The notes: generated by a model from the sequence alone, not told the origin. DNA of 64,000 nucleotides from an uncultured Allobosea sp. (GCF_945957345.1 NZ_CAMFKW010000007.1:62001-126000); one strand, 5' to 3'. Counted from the first letter of the stretch, positions 9,075-18,494 are shown. Numbers and translations are program-made.

Positions 9075-9305
9075 ACTGACCGGAGCCGATCGTAAACACC
9101 GGCGGAACGTCCGGTTTCCGGCGAGTCTTTCTCGGCTCGGTTCGAGGCTGCCGGGCGTGGATTCAACCTCCGATCGGCGATTGCGTCGGGCGAAGCGATC
9201 GCAATACTCTCGCGCCAGCAGCCGGCCTCGCAAAGCCGGCAGGCAAGGTCCAGTGTCGCCGCTCGGCGACGTGGTAAATCCTAGAATGACGCCGGAGGTG
9301 ATTTT

Positions 9306-10976
9306 ATGATTTTCAGGACGACACTGGCCGCATTGGGCGTTGCAGGTTTGATGATGACCGCTGCGCCGGCGCAGGCGGCCAAAGATCAGCTGACCATCGG
9401 GGTCGCGCAATTCCCCTCGACGCTCCATCCCAATATCGACGCCGAAGTGATCAAGTCCTATACGCTGGGCTTCGTCATCCGCAACATCACGGCGTTCGAC
9501 AAGGACTGGAAGAACACCTGCCTGAGCTGCACCGAGCTTCCCAGCGTGAAGAACGGCACGGCCAAGATCATCGACCTCCCCAATGGCGGCAAGGGCATGG
9601 AGGTCACGATCAAGCTGAAGCCGGACCTGAAATGGGCCGACGGCAAGCCCGTCACGACCAAGGATCTGGAGTTCACCTGGCGTATTGCGCGCGATCCGAA
9701 GACCGGCTTCTCCAATTCCCAGCCCTGGACCCGGGCCGTCAAGGTCGACATCGTCGACGCGACCACGGCGGTGCTGACGCTCGACAAGGTGCTGTCGTCC
9801 TACAATGAATGGGACCAGATTCTGCCGGAGCATATCGAGGGGCCCGTCTACGAGAAGGCCAAGGAGGCGGGCGACTACGTCAAGCAGACGACCTACGCCC
9901 GCAACCCGACCACGCCCGGCCTGTATAATGGCCCCTATATGGTCACCGGCTATACCTCCGGGTCCCAGGTCGTGCTCGAGCCCAATCCGTATTGGGCCGG
10001 CACCAAGCCCGGTTTCAAGCGCATCATCCTCAAGCTGATCGAGAACACCGCGGCCCTGCAGGCCAATCTCCTCTCGGGCGATGTCGACATGATCGGCGGC
10101 GAGGGCGTCGGCCTCTCGATCGATCAGGTTCTGGAGCTGCGCAAGCAGCATCCCGATCGCTTCGAGTACTTGTTCAAGCCGAGCCTGAACTACGAGCATA
10201 TCGACCTGCAGAACGGCAACCCGCTGCTGAAGGATCTGCGGGTCCGGCAGGCCCTGATCTACTCGGCCGATCGCAAGACGCTGACCGACCGTCTGTTCCA
10301 GGGGCTGCAGCCGGTGGCCGATACCTGGGTCAACCCGCTCAGCGCCAACTTTACGAAGGACACGCTGCACTATCCCTTCGATCTGGCCAAGGCGAAGGCG
10401 CTTCTGGCCGAGGCCGGCTGGAAGCCGGGTCCCGACGGGATCTGCCGCGACGCCGCAGGCACGCGCCTGTCGCTGGAATTCGGCACCACGGCGGGCAACC
10501 GCCTGCGCGAGTTGCAGCAGGCCGTGCTGCAGAACAACTGGAAGGCTGCCTGCATCGAAGTGCGCATCAAGAACGAGCCGGCGCGTACCTTCTTCGGCGA
10601 GACCATGAAGAAGCGCACCTATGGCGGGCTGGCGATGTACGCCTGGTCGAGCAGCGTGACGGAATCGCCGCGCCGGACGCTGGCGAGCGACAACATTCCG
10701 ACCGAGGCCAATGGCTGGGGCGGCGCCAACTATATCAACTTCTCCAACTCGCGCATGGACGAGCTCATCACCAAGGCCGAATCCGCCCTCGACCCGGAGG
10801 AAGCCAAGGCACTCTGGGCCGAGATGGAGCAGATCTACGCCAAGGAACTGCCTGTCATCCCGCTGTTCTTCCGCTCCGAGGCCCATGTCTATCCGAAATG
10901 GCTGAAGGGCTACGAGCCGACCGGACATGGCCATTACGGTTCGATGTTCAGCGAGAACTGGCGCGCCGCCGAGTGA
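9306..10976 (+). CDS. peptide/nickel-type (family 5) ABC transporter substrate-binding protein
   Basis: A 556-residue extracytoplasmic solute-binding protein. A signal peptide covers about residues 1-24 (ending AAPAQA). Family 5 marks include LKPDLKWADGKPVTTKDLEF near 100-120, SLNYEHIDLQNGNPLLKDLR and VRQALIYSADRKTL. A ribosome site (ggaggtg) precedes the ATG. It is followed by two DppBC-like permeases. The 231-base gap upstream holds only short inverted repeats (for example GCCGGC at 9221 and 9235). The ligand is unknown. The downstream aldehyde dehydrogenase, SDR and amidase suggest an amide or peptide-like compound. Confidence 0.9.
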   Translation: MIFRTTLAALGVAGLMMTAAPAQAAKDQLTIGVAQFPSTLHPNIDAEVIKSYTLGFVIRNITAFDKDWKNTCLSCTELPSVKNGTAKIIDLPNGGKGMEVTIKLKPDLKWADGKPVTTKDLEFTWRIARDPKTGFSNSQPWTRAVKVDIVDATTAVLTLDKVLSSYNEWDQILPEHIEGPVYEKAKEAGDYVKQTTYARNPTTPGLYNGPYMVTGYTSGSQVVLEPNPYWAGTKPGFKRIILKLIENTAALQANLLSGDVDMIGGEGVGLSIDQVLELRKQHPDRFEYLFKPSLNYEHIDLQNGNPLLKDLRVRQALIYSADRKTLTDRLFQGLQPVADTWVNPLSANFTKDTLHYPFDLAKAKALLAEAGWKPGPDGICRDAAGTRLSLEFGTTAGNRLRELQQAVLQNNWKAACIEVRIKNEPARTFFGETMKKRTYGGLAMYAWSSSVTESPRRTLASDNIPTEANGWGGANYINFSNSRMDELITKAESALDPEEAKALWAEMEQIYAKELPVIPLFFRSEAHVYPKWLKGYEPTGHGHYGSMFSENWRAAE

Positions 10977-11073
10977 TCGGACCAGTTGTGAGCCTTAAGG
11001 CGGTCGCTACAACGCGGCCGCTGAACGTCATGCTGCGGCGCGCGCAGGTGCGCCGCGATAGGGAGTTGGGTTG

Positions 11074-12027
11074 ATGGCATCCTTCATCACCCGCCGGCTG
11101 CTGCAGACCTTCGTGGTACTGCTGGTGATGTCGTTCGTGATCTACGGTCTGATGGGGCTGATGCCAGGCGACCCCGTCGACGTCATGGCGGCGAGCCAGC
11201 CCGGCATGACGCCTGAGGTGATGGCCAATCTCAGGGCGATCTATGGGCTCGATCAACCGCTCATGGTTCGCTATGCGCGCTGGCTGATGGCGGTCATGAG
11301 CGGCGATTTCGGCTTTTCGCGCACGCATGCGCGGCCCGTGCTGGAGGTTTTGACCCCGGCCCTGCTGCAAACCTGCAAGCTCATGCTGGCGAGCTTCACC
11401 CTCAGCGTGATCCTGTCGTTGATCCTGGGTGTCTCCTCGGCGCTGAAGCCGGGCGGCTGGGTCGACGGTTTCGTCAGCCTGTTCGCCTTCGCCGGGATCT
11501 CGGTGCCGATCTTCTGGCTCGCGCTCGTACTGATCCTGACCTTCGCGGTCGGGCTGCAATGGCTGCCGGCGAGCGGCATGGGGCAGGTGGGCGATTTCGG
11601 CTTCTGGGATCAGGTCCGGCATCTCACGCTGCCGGTCCTGGCCCTGACGCTGGCCAATACCGGGCAGTTCACCCGCTATGTCCGCGCGGCGATGATCGAG
11701 ACGCTGCAGATGGATTTCGTCCGGACGGCACGGGCGAAAGGGAGCGGCAGCCGGCGCGTCATCTTCGTTCATGCACTGCGCAACGCCATGGTGCCTTTCG
11801 TGACGATCATGGCCCTGAGCTTCGGCTCATTGTTTTCCGGCGCCTTGGTCACCGAGACGATGTTCGCGCAGATGGGCATGGGCAAGATGATCTATGACTC
11901 CATCCTGTCCAACGACTTCAACCTCGCTCTGATCGGATTGCTGTTTGCGACGTTCACGACGCTGATGGCCAATCTTCTGGCCGATCTGGCCTATGTCGCC
12001 CTCGACCCGCGGATTCGACTGGAATGA
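11074..12027 (+). CDS. ABC transporter permease, DppB family
   Basis: A 317-residue inner-membrane permease of the oligopeptide type. The N-terminal membrane segment is FVVLLVMSFVIYGLMGLMPGD, followed by the DppB-type periplasmic loop (IYGLDQPLMVRYARWL). A C-terminal permease domain contains the ATPase-contacting EAA loop (ARAKGSGSRRVIFVHALRNA). The ATG at 11074 is chosen over a TTG one codon earlier because it is correctly spaced from gggag. It overlaps the next permease by 4 bases (ATGA), indicating translational coupling. Confidence 0.9.
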   Translation: MASFITRRLLQTFVVLLVMSFVIYGLMGLMPGDPVDVMAASQPGMTPEVMANLRAIYGLDQPLMVRYARWLMAVMSGDFGFSRTHARPVLEVLTPALLQTCKLMLASFTLSVILSLILGVSSALKPGGWVDGFVSLFAFAGISVPIFWLALVLILTFAVGLQWLPASGMGQVGDFGFWDQVRHLTLPVLALTLANTGQFTRYVRAAMIETLQMDFVRTARAKGSGSRRVIFVHALRNAMVPFVTIMALSFGSLFSGALVTETMFAQMGMGKMIYDSILSNDFNLALIGLLFATFTTLMANLLADLAYVALDPRIRLE

Positions 12028-12977
12028 CCACCCTGGACAAGCCGATGGCGCAAGGCGGGCATGCCCAGCCGAATTCGGCCGATACGCAATCGATCTGGGC
12101 ACTGCGCTGGCGTCGCTTCCGCGGGCACCGCACCGGCGTCGCGAGCCTTGTCGTGCTGGCTCTGCTGATCGTGTTCTGCCTGATGGCGGGGCCGCTGGAA
12201 GCCTGGCGCGGCATCGACGCGACGCAGACCGACCTGTTCAAGCGCTATTTGCCGATCTCGGCCGAGCATTGGCTCGGGACCGACGATGCCGGACGCGACG
12301 TGCTGGCAAGGCTGATGTATGGCGGGCAAGTTTCGCTGCTGGTCGGCTTGCTGGCGACCATCATCGGCGGCGTCTTCGGGGTCTCGCTCGGCCTGCTTGC
12401 TGGCTATTATGGCGGCCGTCTCGACAATGCCCTGATGCGGCTGACCGACGGGATGATCGCCCTGCCGCTGTTGCCGCTGCTGATCGTGCTCGGCGCGGTC
12501 GATCTGACAAAGCTCGGCTTCTCCACCGAGGCCGCCCATTCGCAATCGGTCGCCTTCTGGCGGATCATCCTGATCATCGCCCTGGTCGACTGGACGGCGA
12601 TCGCCCGGATCGTCCGGGCCGCCACCCTCTCGGTCAAGGAGCGCGACTATGTCAGCGCGGCGCGCGGCAGCGGCGCGAACGCGCTCTACATCATGGCGCG
12701 GCATATCCTGCCCAACACGATCACGCCGATCATCGTGGCCTTCACCCTGACCGTCGGGCGCGTCATCCTGTTCGAGTCGGTGCTGAGCTTTCTCGGATTC
12801 GGCATCGTGCCGCCGACGCCGAGCTGGGGCAACATGCTCAACAACGCCCAGGAGCTCGTGACGACCGCGCCGGCTCTGGCGATCTATCCGGGACTCCTGA
12901 TCTTCGTCACGGTGATCGCCGTCAATTTCCTCGGCGACGCCATGCAGCACGCTTTCGATCCGCGGTCGGAGAAATAA
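12024..12977 (+). CDS. ABC transporter permease, DppC family
   Basis: A 317-residue partner permease. It has a cytoplasmic N-terminus, a first membrane segment (VASLVVLALLIVFCLMAGPL), the HWLGTDDAGRDVLARLMYGG motif typical of DppC/OppC proteins, and an EAA loop (SAARGSGANALYIMARHILP). It is coupled to the preceding permease. No DppD/DppF-type ATPase gene follows or lies anywhere in the window, so the importer must use ATPases encoded elsewhere. Confidence 0.9.
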   Translation: MTTLDKPMAQGGHAQPNSADTQSIWALRWRRFRGHRTGVASLVVLALLIVFCLMAGPLEAWRGIDATQTDLFKRYLPISAEHWLGTDDAGRDVLARLMYGGQVSLLVGLLATIIGGVFGVSLGLLAGYYGGRLDNALMRLTDGMIALPLLPLLIVLGAVDLTKLGFSTEAAHSQSVAFWRIILIIALVDWTAIARIVRAATLSVKERDYVSAARGSGANALYIMARHILPNTITPIIVAFTLTVGRVILFESVLSFLGFGIVPPTPSWGNMLNNAQELVTTAPALAIYPGLLIFVTVIAVNFLGDAMQHAFDPRSEK

Positions 12978-13268
12978 CGCGGAGGCTCACAGGCACGCCG
13001 TAAAGCCAGGCAGTATCGCCATCGTCGATGTAAGCTTCTCCGTAACGACTAGGGAGGTGATGTCGAGGAGGCTGCGCTTGATCCTAAGGGCGGGGCCGCC
13101 GCGGTGATGTCCGCTTTTAGGCGGCTTCATAAACTCCGCTCGTGGCGTGGCAGGAGCCGGTAGCCGACATCCGTGAGCGTACCCGCGTACACTGCCGGCA
13201 TGCGTGCAGCGCTTCGATCTCGCGGCTGCAGGGGCAACTGCGCGGAGTCACTCAACCGTCAGTCGATA

Positions 13269-13296
13269 TTGACAGGTCTTGTATCCTGGATACGAT
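13269..13296 (+). promoter_or_regulatory. predicted promoter with embedded GntR-type operator
   Basis: A consensus -35 TTGACA (13269-13274) is followed after 16 bases by TACGAT (13291-13296). The spacer carries a perfect palindrome, GTATCC-T-GGATAC (13281-13293), of the form bound by FadR/VanR-subfamily GntR proteins. It ends about 25 bases before the GntR start codon, so autoregulation and control of the downstream enzymes are likely. The rest of the 341-base gap (12978-13318) shows nothing I can name. Confidence 0.6.
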
Positions 13297-13318
13297 TTCG
13301 CGGATCTTGGAGAAACCG

Positions 13319-14002
13319 ATGGACCAGGTGCTCGAATGGCGCAGCCAGTCGCGCCTTCTCGACGAGGTGGCGCAGGCGCTGCGCGAGCGCATCTATGCCG
13401 GCGTCTATGCGCCCGGCGCCACGCTCCGGCAGGAACGGATCGCCGCCGAGTTCGGCATCAGCCGGACGCCACTGCGCGAGGCGTTCCGCGTCCTGGAGCG
13501 CGACGGCCTCGTCGTGAACAAGCCGGGTAGCGGCGTCAGGGTTGCGACGGCCGACCTGCCGAAGCTGCTCGACGCCTATGCCGTCCGCGAAGCGATGGAC
13601 GGCGTCGCGGCCCGCAATGCCGCGGAGCGGGCGACGCCAGCCGAGATCGAGCAGCTCACCAAGCTGGTCGATCTCCAGAAGAAGCTGATCACGGACTGGA
13701 ATCCGAGCGCCTATTCCCAGTCGAATGTCGATTTCCACCTGATGATCATCAGCGTCGCCAGGAACGCGTCGCTGGCTGCACTGGTACCGCTCCTGCACCT
13801 GACGTCGCAGGTGTTCGCGCCGGCCTTCGCCCTCTCGAGCGAGCGGGCGAGCGCGGCCGTGGCCGAGCATGTCGTGATCCTCGACGCGATCCAGAAACGC
13901 AACCCCGACGAGGCCGAGCGCGTGGCGCGGGCTCATATCCATGCGACGGCTGTCCGCCTCAAGGCGCAGCTCGCCGTGCAGAAGAAGACGACCGAGGCCT
14001 GA
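13319..14002 (+). CDS. GntR family (FadR/FCD type) transcriptional regulator
   Basis: A 227-residue regulator. The winged HTH lies at about residues 15-75 (LRERIYAGVYAPGATLRQER, then ISRTPLREAFRVLERDGLV), and an FCD ligand domain follows (YAVREAMDGVAARNAAERAT, then NVDFHLMIISVARN, with metal-site histidines). The ATG at 13319 is preferred over an upstream start because TTGGAG lies 6 bases before it and homology starts there. The aldehyde dehydrogenase GTG follows the stop by one base, so regulator and enzyme are coupled. It probably represses its own operon through the palindrome at 13281-13293. Confidence 0.9.
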   Translation: MDQVLEWRSQSRLLDEVAQALRERIYAGVYAPGATLRQERIAAEFGISRTPLREAFRVLERDGLVVNKPGSGVRVATADLPKLLDAYAVREAMDGVAARNAAERATPAEIEQLTKLVDLQKKLITDWNPSAYSQSNVDFHLMIISVARNASLAALVPLLHLTSQVFAPAFALSSERASAAVAEHVVILDAIQKRNPDEAERVARAHIHATAVRLKAQLAVQKKTTEA

Positions 14003-14003
14003 C

Positions 14004-15443
14004 GTGAAGACCTACCGCAATTTCATCGCCAACGAATGGCGCGATGCCGTCGACGGAGAGCATATCGACGTGCGCAATCCCTCGACCGGCCAGGTTCTGG
14101 CCAGGCTGGCGCGCGGCCGACGGGAGGATGTCGATCTCGCGGTCGCCGCTGCCCGGCAGGCGCTGTCTGGCGAATGGGGGCGCCTGACCGCGACGGAGCG
14201 CGGCCGCATCCTGACCCGGATCGCGGCCGGCGTGCTCCGCGATATCGACCTCTTGACCGAGATCGAGGCGCGCGATGTCGGCAAGCCGCTGACGCAGGCG
14301 CGCGCCGATGTCGTCGCGCTCGCCCGCTATTGCGAGTTCTACGGCGCCTCCGCCGACAAGGTGCATGGCGACACCATTCCCTATCAGAACGGTTTCACCG
14401 TCCTGACGATCTATGAGCCGCACGGCGTCACCGGACATATCATCCCGTGGAACTATCCGATGCAGATCCTCGGCCGCAGCCTCGGCGCGGCGCTGGCCAT
14501 GGGCAATGCCGCGGTGGTCAAGCCGGCGGAGGAAGCCTGCCTGACCATCCTCGAATTCGCGCGGATCGCGCAGGAAGAAGGTTTGCCGGCCGGCGCGCTG
14601 AACATCGTCACGGGCTTCGGCGCCGAGGCCGGCGCGGCGCTCTCCGCGCACACCGATGTCAACCACATCTCGTTTACCGGCTCGGCCCGGACAGGCGAGA
14701 TGGTGCAGACCGCCGCGGCCCGCAACGCGGTGCCGGTGACGCTGGAACTCGGCGGCAAGTCGGCCCAGGTCGTCTTCGCCGATGCAGATCTCGATCGCGC
14801 CGTGCCGTTCCTGATCAATGCCGGCATCCAGAATGCCGGCCAGACCTGCTCGGCCTCCTCCCGCATCCTCGTCGAGCGCTCGGTCTATGAGGACGTGATC
14901 GCAAGGATGAGCGAGAAATACCGTGCGCTGAAGGTGGGGCCGGCCGAAGCCGATCTCTCCGTCGGTCCCGTGGTCTCCCAGCGCCAGAAGGCGATCATCG
15001 AGGATTTCCTTGGTGTCGCACGCAAGGACGGCCTGAAGGTCGCGGCGGAGGGCACGATCGTTGCCGATGCGCCGGCGGAAGGCGCCTATGTTGCGCCGAC
15101 CCTGCTGCGCGACGTGCCCCCCGATCACCGGCTGGCGCAGGAAGAGATCTTCGGCCCGGTGCAGGTGATCATGCCCTTCGATACCGAGGAAGAGGCCTTG
15201 GCGCTCGCCAACGGCACGCCTTACGGGCTGGTCTGCGGCGTCTGGACGAGCGATGGCGGCCGGCAGTTGCGCATGGCGCGCGCTGCGCAGGCCGGCCAGG
15301 TCTTCATCAACAATTACGGTGCCGGCGGCGGCGTCGAGCTGCCCTTCGGCGGCGTCAAGAAATCGGGCCATGGCCGTGAGAAGGGTTTTGAGGCCCTCTA
15401 CGGCTTCGCCAGCATGAAGACGATCTCGATCTTTCACGGGTGA
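14004..15443 (+). CDS. NAD(P)-dependent aldehyde dehydrogenase
   Basis: A 479-residue aldehyde dehydrogenase superfamily enzyme oxidising an aldehyde to the acid in the cytoplasm. Key residues are in place: the general base Glu in LELGGKS (E248), the nucleophile in NAGQTCSAS (C282), the oxyanion Asn in IIPWNYPM and the EEIFGPV motif. The GTG start at 14004 is chosen because the protein begins VKTYRNFIANEW, as homologues do, and it is coupled to the GntR stop. An SDR and an amidase follow. The set could process an amide- or aldehyde-bearing compound imported by the upstream ABC system. Confidence 0.9.
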   Translation: MKTYRNFIANEWRDAVDGEHIDVRNPSTGQVLARLARGRREDVDLAVAAARQALSGEWGRLTATERGRILTRIAAGVLRDIDLLTEIEARDVGKPLTQARADVVALARYCEFYGASADKVHGDTIPYQNGFTVLTIYEPHGVTGHIIPWNYPMQILGRSLGAALAMGNAAVVKPAEEACLTILEFARIAQEEGLPAGALNIVTGFGAEAGAALSAHTDVNHISFTGSARTGEMVQTAAARNAVPVTLELGGKSAQVVFADADLDRAVPFLINAGIQNAGQTCSASSRILVERSVYEDVIARMSEKYRALKVGPAEADLSVGPVVSQRQKAIIEDFLGVARKDGLKVAAEGTIVADAPAEGAYVAPTLLRDVPPDHRLAQEEIFGPVQVIMPFDTEEEALALANGTPYGLVCGVWTSDGGRQLRMARAAQAGQVFINNYGAGGGVELPFGGVKKSGHGREKGFEALYGFASMKTISIFHG

Positions 15444-15560
15444 GGCTGCTCCCGCGGCGCCCGGCGCTGCGGAAACGCCTCGACCGCTTGTCATCCATCA
15501 CCCTCTTCCCGCGAGCTGGCGTTCGGCCCGTGCAAGAATAGTTTTGTCCCGGAGGTTCAC

Positions 15561-16307
15561 GTGTCGTTGGACGGTCAGATCGCTCTCATCACAGGCGCGG
15601 GTTCAGGCTTCGGCGAGGGCATCGCACGGCGCTTCGTCGCTGGCGGCGCGAAGGTCGCGGTGCTCGACCGCGATGCGGCTGCTGCTGCTCGGGTCGCCAG
15701 GGAATTGGGCGACAGCGCCGTGGCCGTCACCGCCGATATCGCCAAGGAGGCTGATGTCGACGCCGCGATCGCCGCAACGCTGGCGCAATGGGGCCGCGTC
15801 GACATTCTCGTCAACAATGCCGGCATCGGCCACAAGCCGCAGAATGCCGAATTGGTCGAGCCGGCCGAGTTCGACCGCGTCGTCGGCGTGAACATCCGCG
15901 GCGTCTATCTCATGACCCACGGTCTGCTCCCGCATATGAAGGCGAATGGCGCCGGCGTCATCGTCAACATCGCTTCGACCGGCGCCAACCGGCCCCGTCC
16001 CAATCTCGCCTGGTACAATGCGACCAAGGGCTGGGTGGTCTCGGCGACCAAGGCGCTCGCCATCGAGCTCGCGCCGTTCAATATCCGCGTCGTCGCGCTC
16101 AATCCGGTGGCCGGCGAAACGCCGCTGCTCGCTACCTTCATGGGCGAGGACACCGAAGAAGTCCGGCAGCGCTTCCGCGCCTCGATCCCGCTCGGCCGCC
16201 TGCTGAAGCCGGAAGACCTGGCCGAAGCCGCCGCTTTCGTCGCCTCGCCGCAGGCCTCGATGATCACCGGCGTCGCGCTCGATGTCGATGGCGGCCGGTC
16301 GATCTAA
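15561..16307 (+). CDS. short-chain dehydrogenase/reductase
   Basis: A 248-residue classical SDR. The cofactor motif TGAGSGFG is at 11-18, NNAG at 85-88, and the catalytic S139, Y152 and K156 are all present. The start is a GTG preceded by a strong ggaggt ribosome site. An acidic residue after the second strand (VLDRD) suggests NAD preference. It lies 117 bases after the aldehyde dehydrogenase and 46 bases before the amidase. The substrate is unknown, and it is probably a step in the same GntR-controlled pathway. Confidence 0.9.
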   Translation: MSLDGQIALITGAGSGFGEGIARRFVAGGAKVAVLDRDAAAAARVARELGDSAVAVTADIAKEADVDAAIAATLAQWGRVDILVNNAGIGHKPQNAELVEPAEFDRVVGVNIRGVYLMTHGLLPHMKANGAGVIVNIASTGANRPRPNLAWYNATKGWVVSATKALAIELAPFNIRVVALNPVAGETPLLATFMGEDTEEVRQRFRASIPLGRLLKPEDLAEAAAFVASPQASMITGVALDVDGGRSI

Positions 16308-16353
16308 CCGGCAACAACAATTGCGTGCGCTGCATACGATTGAGAGCTGCCCC

Positions 16354-17745
16354 ATGACCGACCTTGCTGATCTGACGGCCGTCGAACTCGTCGACGCCTA
16401 TCGCGCCCGCAAGCTTTCGCCTGTCGAGGTGATCGACGCCGTCATCGCGCGCGCTGACGCCTGGGAGCCGCAGCTCAACGCGCTCTGGGCCTATGACCCG
16501 GAGGCCGCGCGGGAGAGCGCGAAGCAGTCCGAGACGCGCTGGATGAGGGCTGAGCCGCTTGGCGCGATCGACGGCGTGCCCGTCACGATCAAGGAGAACA
16601 TCGCGACGAAGGGGACGCCGGTCCCATTGGGCACCGCGGCCGTGACGCTGGTGCCGGCGGCGGCCGATGCGCCGCCCTCGGCCCGCACGCGCGAGGCCGG
16701 CGGCGTCATCTTCGCGAAGACCACCATGCCCGATTACGGCATGCTGTCCTCCGGCCTGTCGAGCTTCCATAAGCTGGCGCGCAATCCATGGGACCTTTCG
16801 GCCAATCCAGGCGGTTCCAGCGCCGGTGCTGCTGCGGCGGCCGCCGCCGGTTACGGTCCCTTGCATATCGGTACCGATATCGGCGGCTCGATCCGCCTGC
16901 CGGCAGGCTGGTGCGGTCTCGTCGGCCTGAAGCCTTCGGCTGGACGCCTGCCGATCGACCCGCCCTTCATCGGGCGGGCCGCCGGGCCGATGACGCGCAC
17001 CGTCGCCGACACCGCGCTCTACATGTCGGTGCTGACCAAGCCGGACTGCCGCGACACGATGGCGATCCCCTATCAGGAGCTCAACTGGCTCAACCTTGCC
17101 GGCTCGGTGAAAGGCCTGAAGATCGGCCTGTGGCTGGATGCGGGCTTCGGCCAGGCCGTCGGCGCCGAGACGCTCGCGGCCGTGCAGAGCGCCGCCGCGA
17201 TCCTCGCCGATGCCGGCGCGACCATCGTGCCGATCCAGCCCTTCCTGACCCGAGCCATGATCGACGGGCTCGACCGCTTCTGGCGGGCACGGGGCTATGA
17301 GGACGTCTCGCGTCTGCCGCCGGAGCAGCAGGCCAAGATCCTGCCCTATATCTTCAACTGGATCGTGACGGCCAAGGACTTCTCGGGGCGCGACGTCTAT
17401 ACCGGCTTCGCCCAGATCGAGGCGATGCGCAACGCTCTCCATGGCGCGCTCAGGGACGTCGATTTCATCATCTCGCCGACGGCGCCGGAGCCGTCCTATC
17501 CGGCCGAATGGGCCTCGCCCTTCAACGATCCGCAGCGGCCCTTCGAGCATATCGCCTTTACGGTCTCGGCCAATATGGGCGGCCAGCCGGCGCTGTCGAT
17601 CAATTGCGGCTATTCCAGCGGTGGCCTGCCGATCGGCCTGCAGATCATCGGCCAGTCCTTCGACGATCTCGGCGTCCTGCGTCTCGCCCAGGCCTTCGAG
17701 GAGATGCGAGGTCCCGCACGCCCATGGCCGAAGCTCGCAAGCTAA
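16354..17745 (+). CDS. amidase (amidase signature family)
   Basis: A 463-residue amidase-signature enzyme with the Ser-cisSer-Lys triad: K80 (VTIKENIATKG), S155 in NPGGSSAGAA and the nucleophile S179 in GTDIGGSIRLP. It hydrolyses a carboxylic amide to acid plus ammonia or amine. The ATG at 16354 is used because the homology starts at MTDLADLTAVEL, and an upstream in-frame ATG would overlap the SDR. It ends the GntR-ALDH-SDR-amidase group. GatA is less likely because no GatB/GatC is adjacent. Confidence 0.88.
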   Translation: MTDLADLTAVELVDAYRARKLSPVEVIDAVIARADAWEPQLNALWAYDPEAARESAKQSETRWMRAEPLGAIDGVPVTIKENIATKGTPVPLGTAAVTLVPAAADAPPSARTREAGGVIFAKTTMPDYGMLSSGLSSFHKLARNPWDLSANPGGSSAGAAAAAAAGYGPLHIGTDIGGSIRLPAGWCGLVGLKPSAGRLPIDPPFIGRAAGPMTRTVADTALYMSVLTKPDCRDTMAIPYQELNWLNLAGSVKGLKIGLWLDAGFGQAVGAETLAAVQSAAAILADAGATIVPIQPFLTRAMIDGLDRFWRARGYEDVSRLPPEQQAKILPYIFNWIVTAKDFSGRDVYTGFAQIEAMRNALHGALRDVDFIISPTAPEPSYPAEWASPFNDPQRPFEHIAFTVSANMGGQPALSINCGYSSGGLPIGLQIIGQSFDDLGVLRLAQAFEEMRGPARPWPKLAS

Positions 17746-17766
17746 GCTCTGCGAGAACATCCGCCA

Positions 17767-18080
17767 GCTGAGAGAGTTGAAGCGCATTTACGGCCCTCGC
17801 CGGATGGGACGCGCATCCTGTTCGGCTGCCCGCCGGGGACGTTCAGCCTGCCGGAGCACGAAGCGGCACCGCGCCTGCTCGCGATGATGCTGAAGGTTTG
17901 GCCGCAGCTTGCCGGCTACAAGGTCAAGCATTGCTGGGGCGGGGAGGTCGGGACGGCCGCCGACAAGATCGCGCATATGGGCAAGCGGGGCGGCGTCGAC
18001 TTCGCCATTAGCTGCAATGGCAGCAGCGTGGCGCTGATGACCTGTCTCGGCCACCAGTCCGCGCTACGACACGAGATCCC
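17767..18080 (+). pseudogene. remnant of a DadA-like FAD oxidoreductase, near-copy of the C-terminal region of the gene at 25320-26645
   Basis: Translating from about 17791 gives [11 protein letters not shown], then [20 protein letters not shown], then [18 protein letters not shown] and VALMTCLGHQSAL. This matches bases of about 26205-26495 almost residue for residue, and the DNA itself is closely similar. Homology fades upstream of about 17767 (with a one-base frame shift near 17785) and stops abruptly at about 18075, where an unrelated tail begins. Both the FAD-binding N-terminus and the true C-terminus are absent. This is a decayed partial duplicate or a relic of a homologous gene. Confidence 0.75.
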
Positions 18081-18159
18081 GGGAAGAGGCCGCAATCTCG
18101 ATTCCAAGGACGCGTTGCCGGCGGATTGGTGAACCAGTTGGTTCCCAGCATGTGGAAAA

Positions 18160-18305
18160 GCCATCACCTACTTGGCCTTGCCCAGCGTGGTATTCCAGCC
18201 CGACCATCATAACGCTATGTGAGTTGGCGCAGGCTCTTGGAGTGAGTCATACGGACCTGGTCATGCCTGATGCGAACCAAGAGTTGGGCAGGCACAGGGA
18301 GAAGT
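18160..18305 (+). pseudogene. possible decayed Cro/CI-type HTH regulator fragment
   Basis: One frame reads ITLCELAQALGVSHTDLV from about 18210, which resembles the last helix of an XRE HTH domain (the TL..LAQALGVS pattern). Just upstream, in a frame one base off, the sequence LLGLAQRGIPARPS would fit the preceding helix and turn. A one-base loss near 18209 would explain the break. There is no start and no complete domain. The rest of 18080-18494 shows nothing else that I can identify. Confidence 0.35.
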
Positions 18306-18494
18306 GAAGAAGCGCGTGCTGCGACTGCTTGGGATATCAGCAGTTGTCATGTCGACGTACGGAGTTGGCCCCCAGCCGACATTGAGAAGGGCCGCTTTCC
18401 GGCATTGTCGTGGCGTCGGCTGCCCAGCGACCGGACATGGCGCAGCGGCGACGGCATGCCCGATCGCTCGTCCAATCGACGCTCGTAGGCACCG

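Noticed and set aside
7788..10934. Very long leftward open frame of about 1050 codons
   Set aside because: It lies antisense to phnA-phnY and the binding-protein gene, both with clear homology. Its translation is arginine- and aspartate-rich low-complexity sequence typical of the complementary strand of GC-rich genes.
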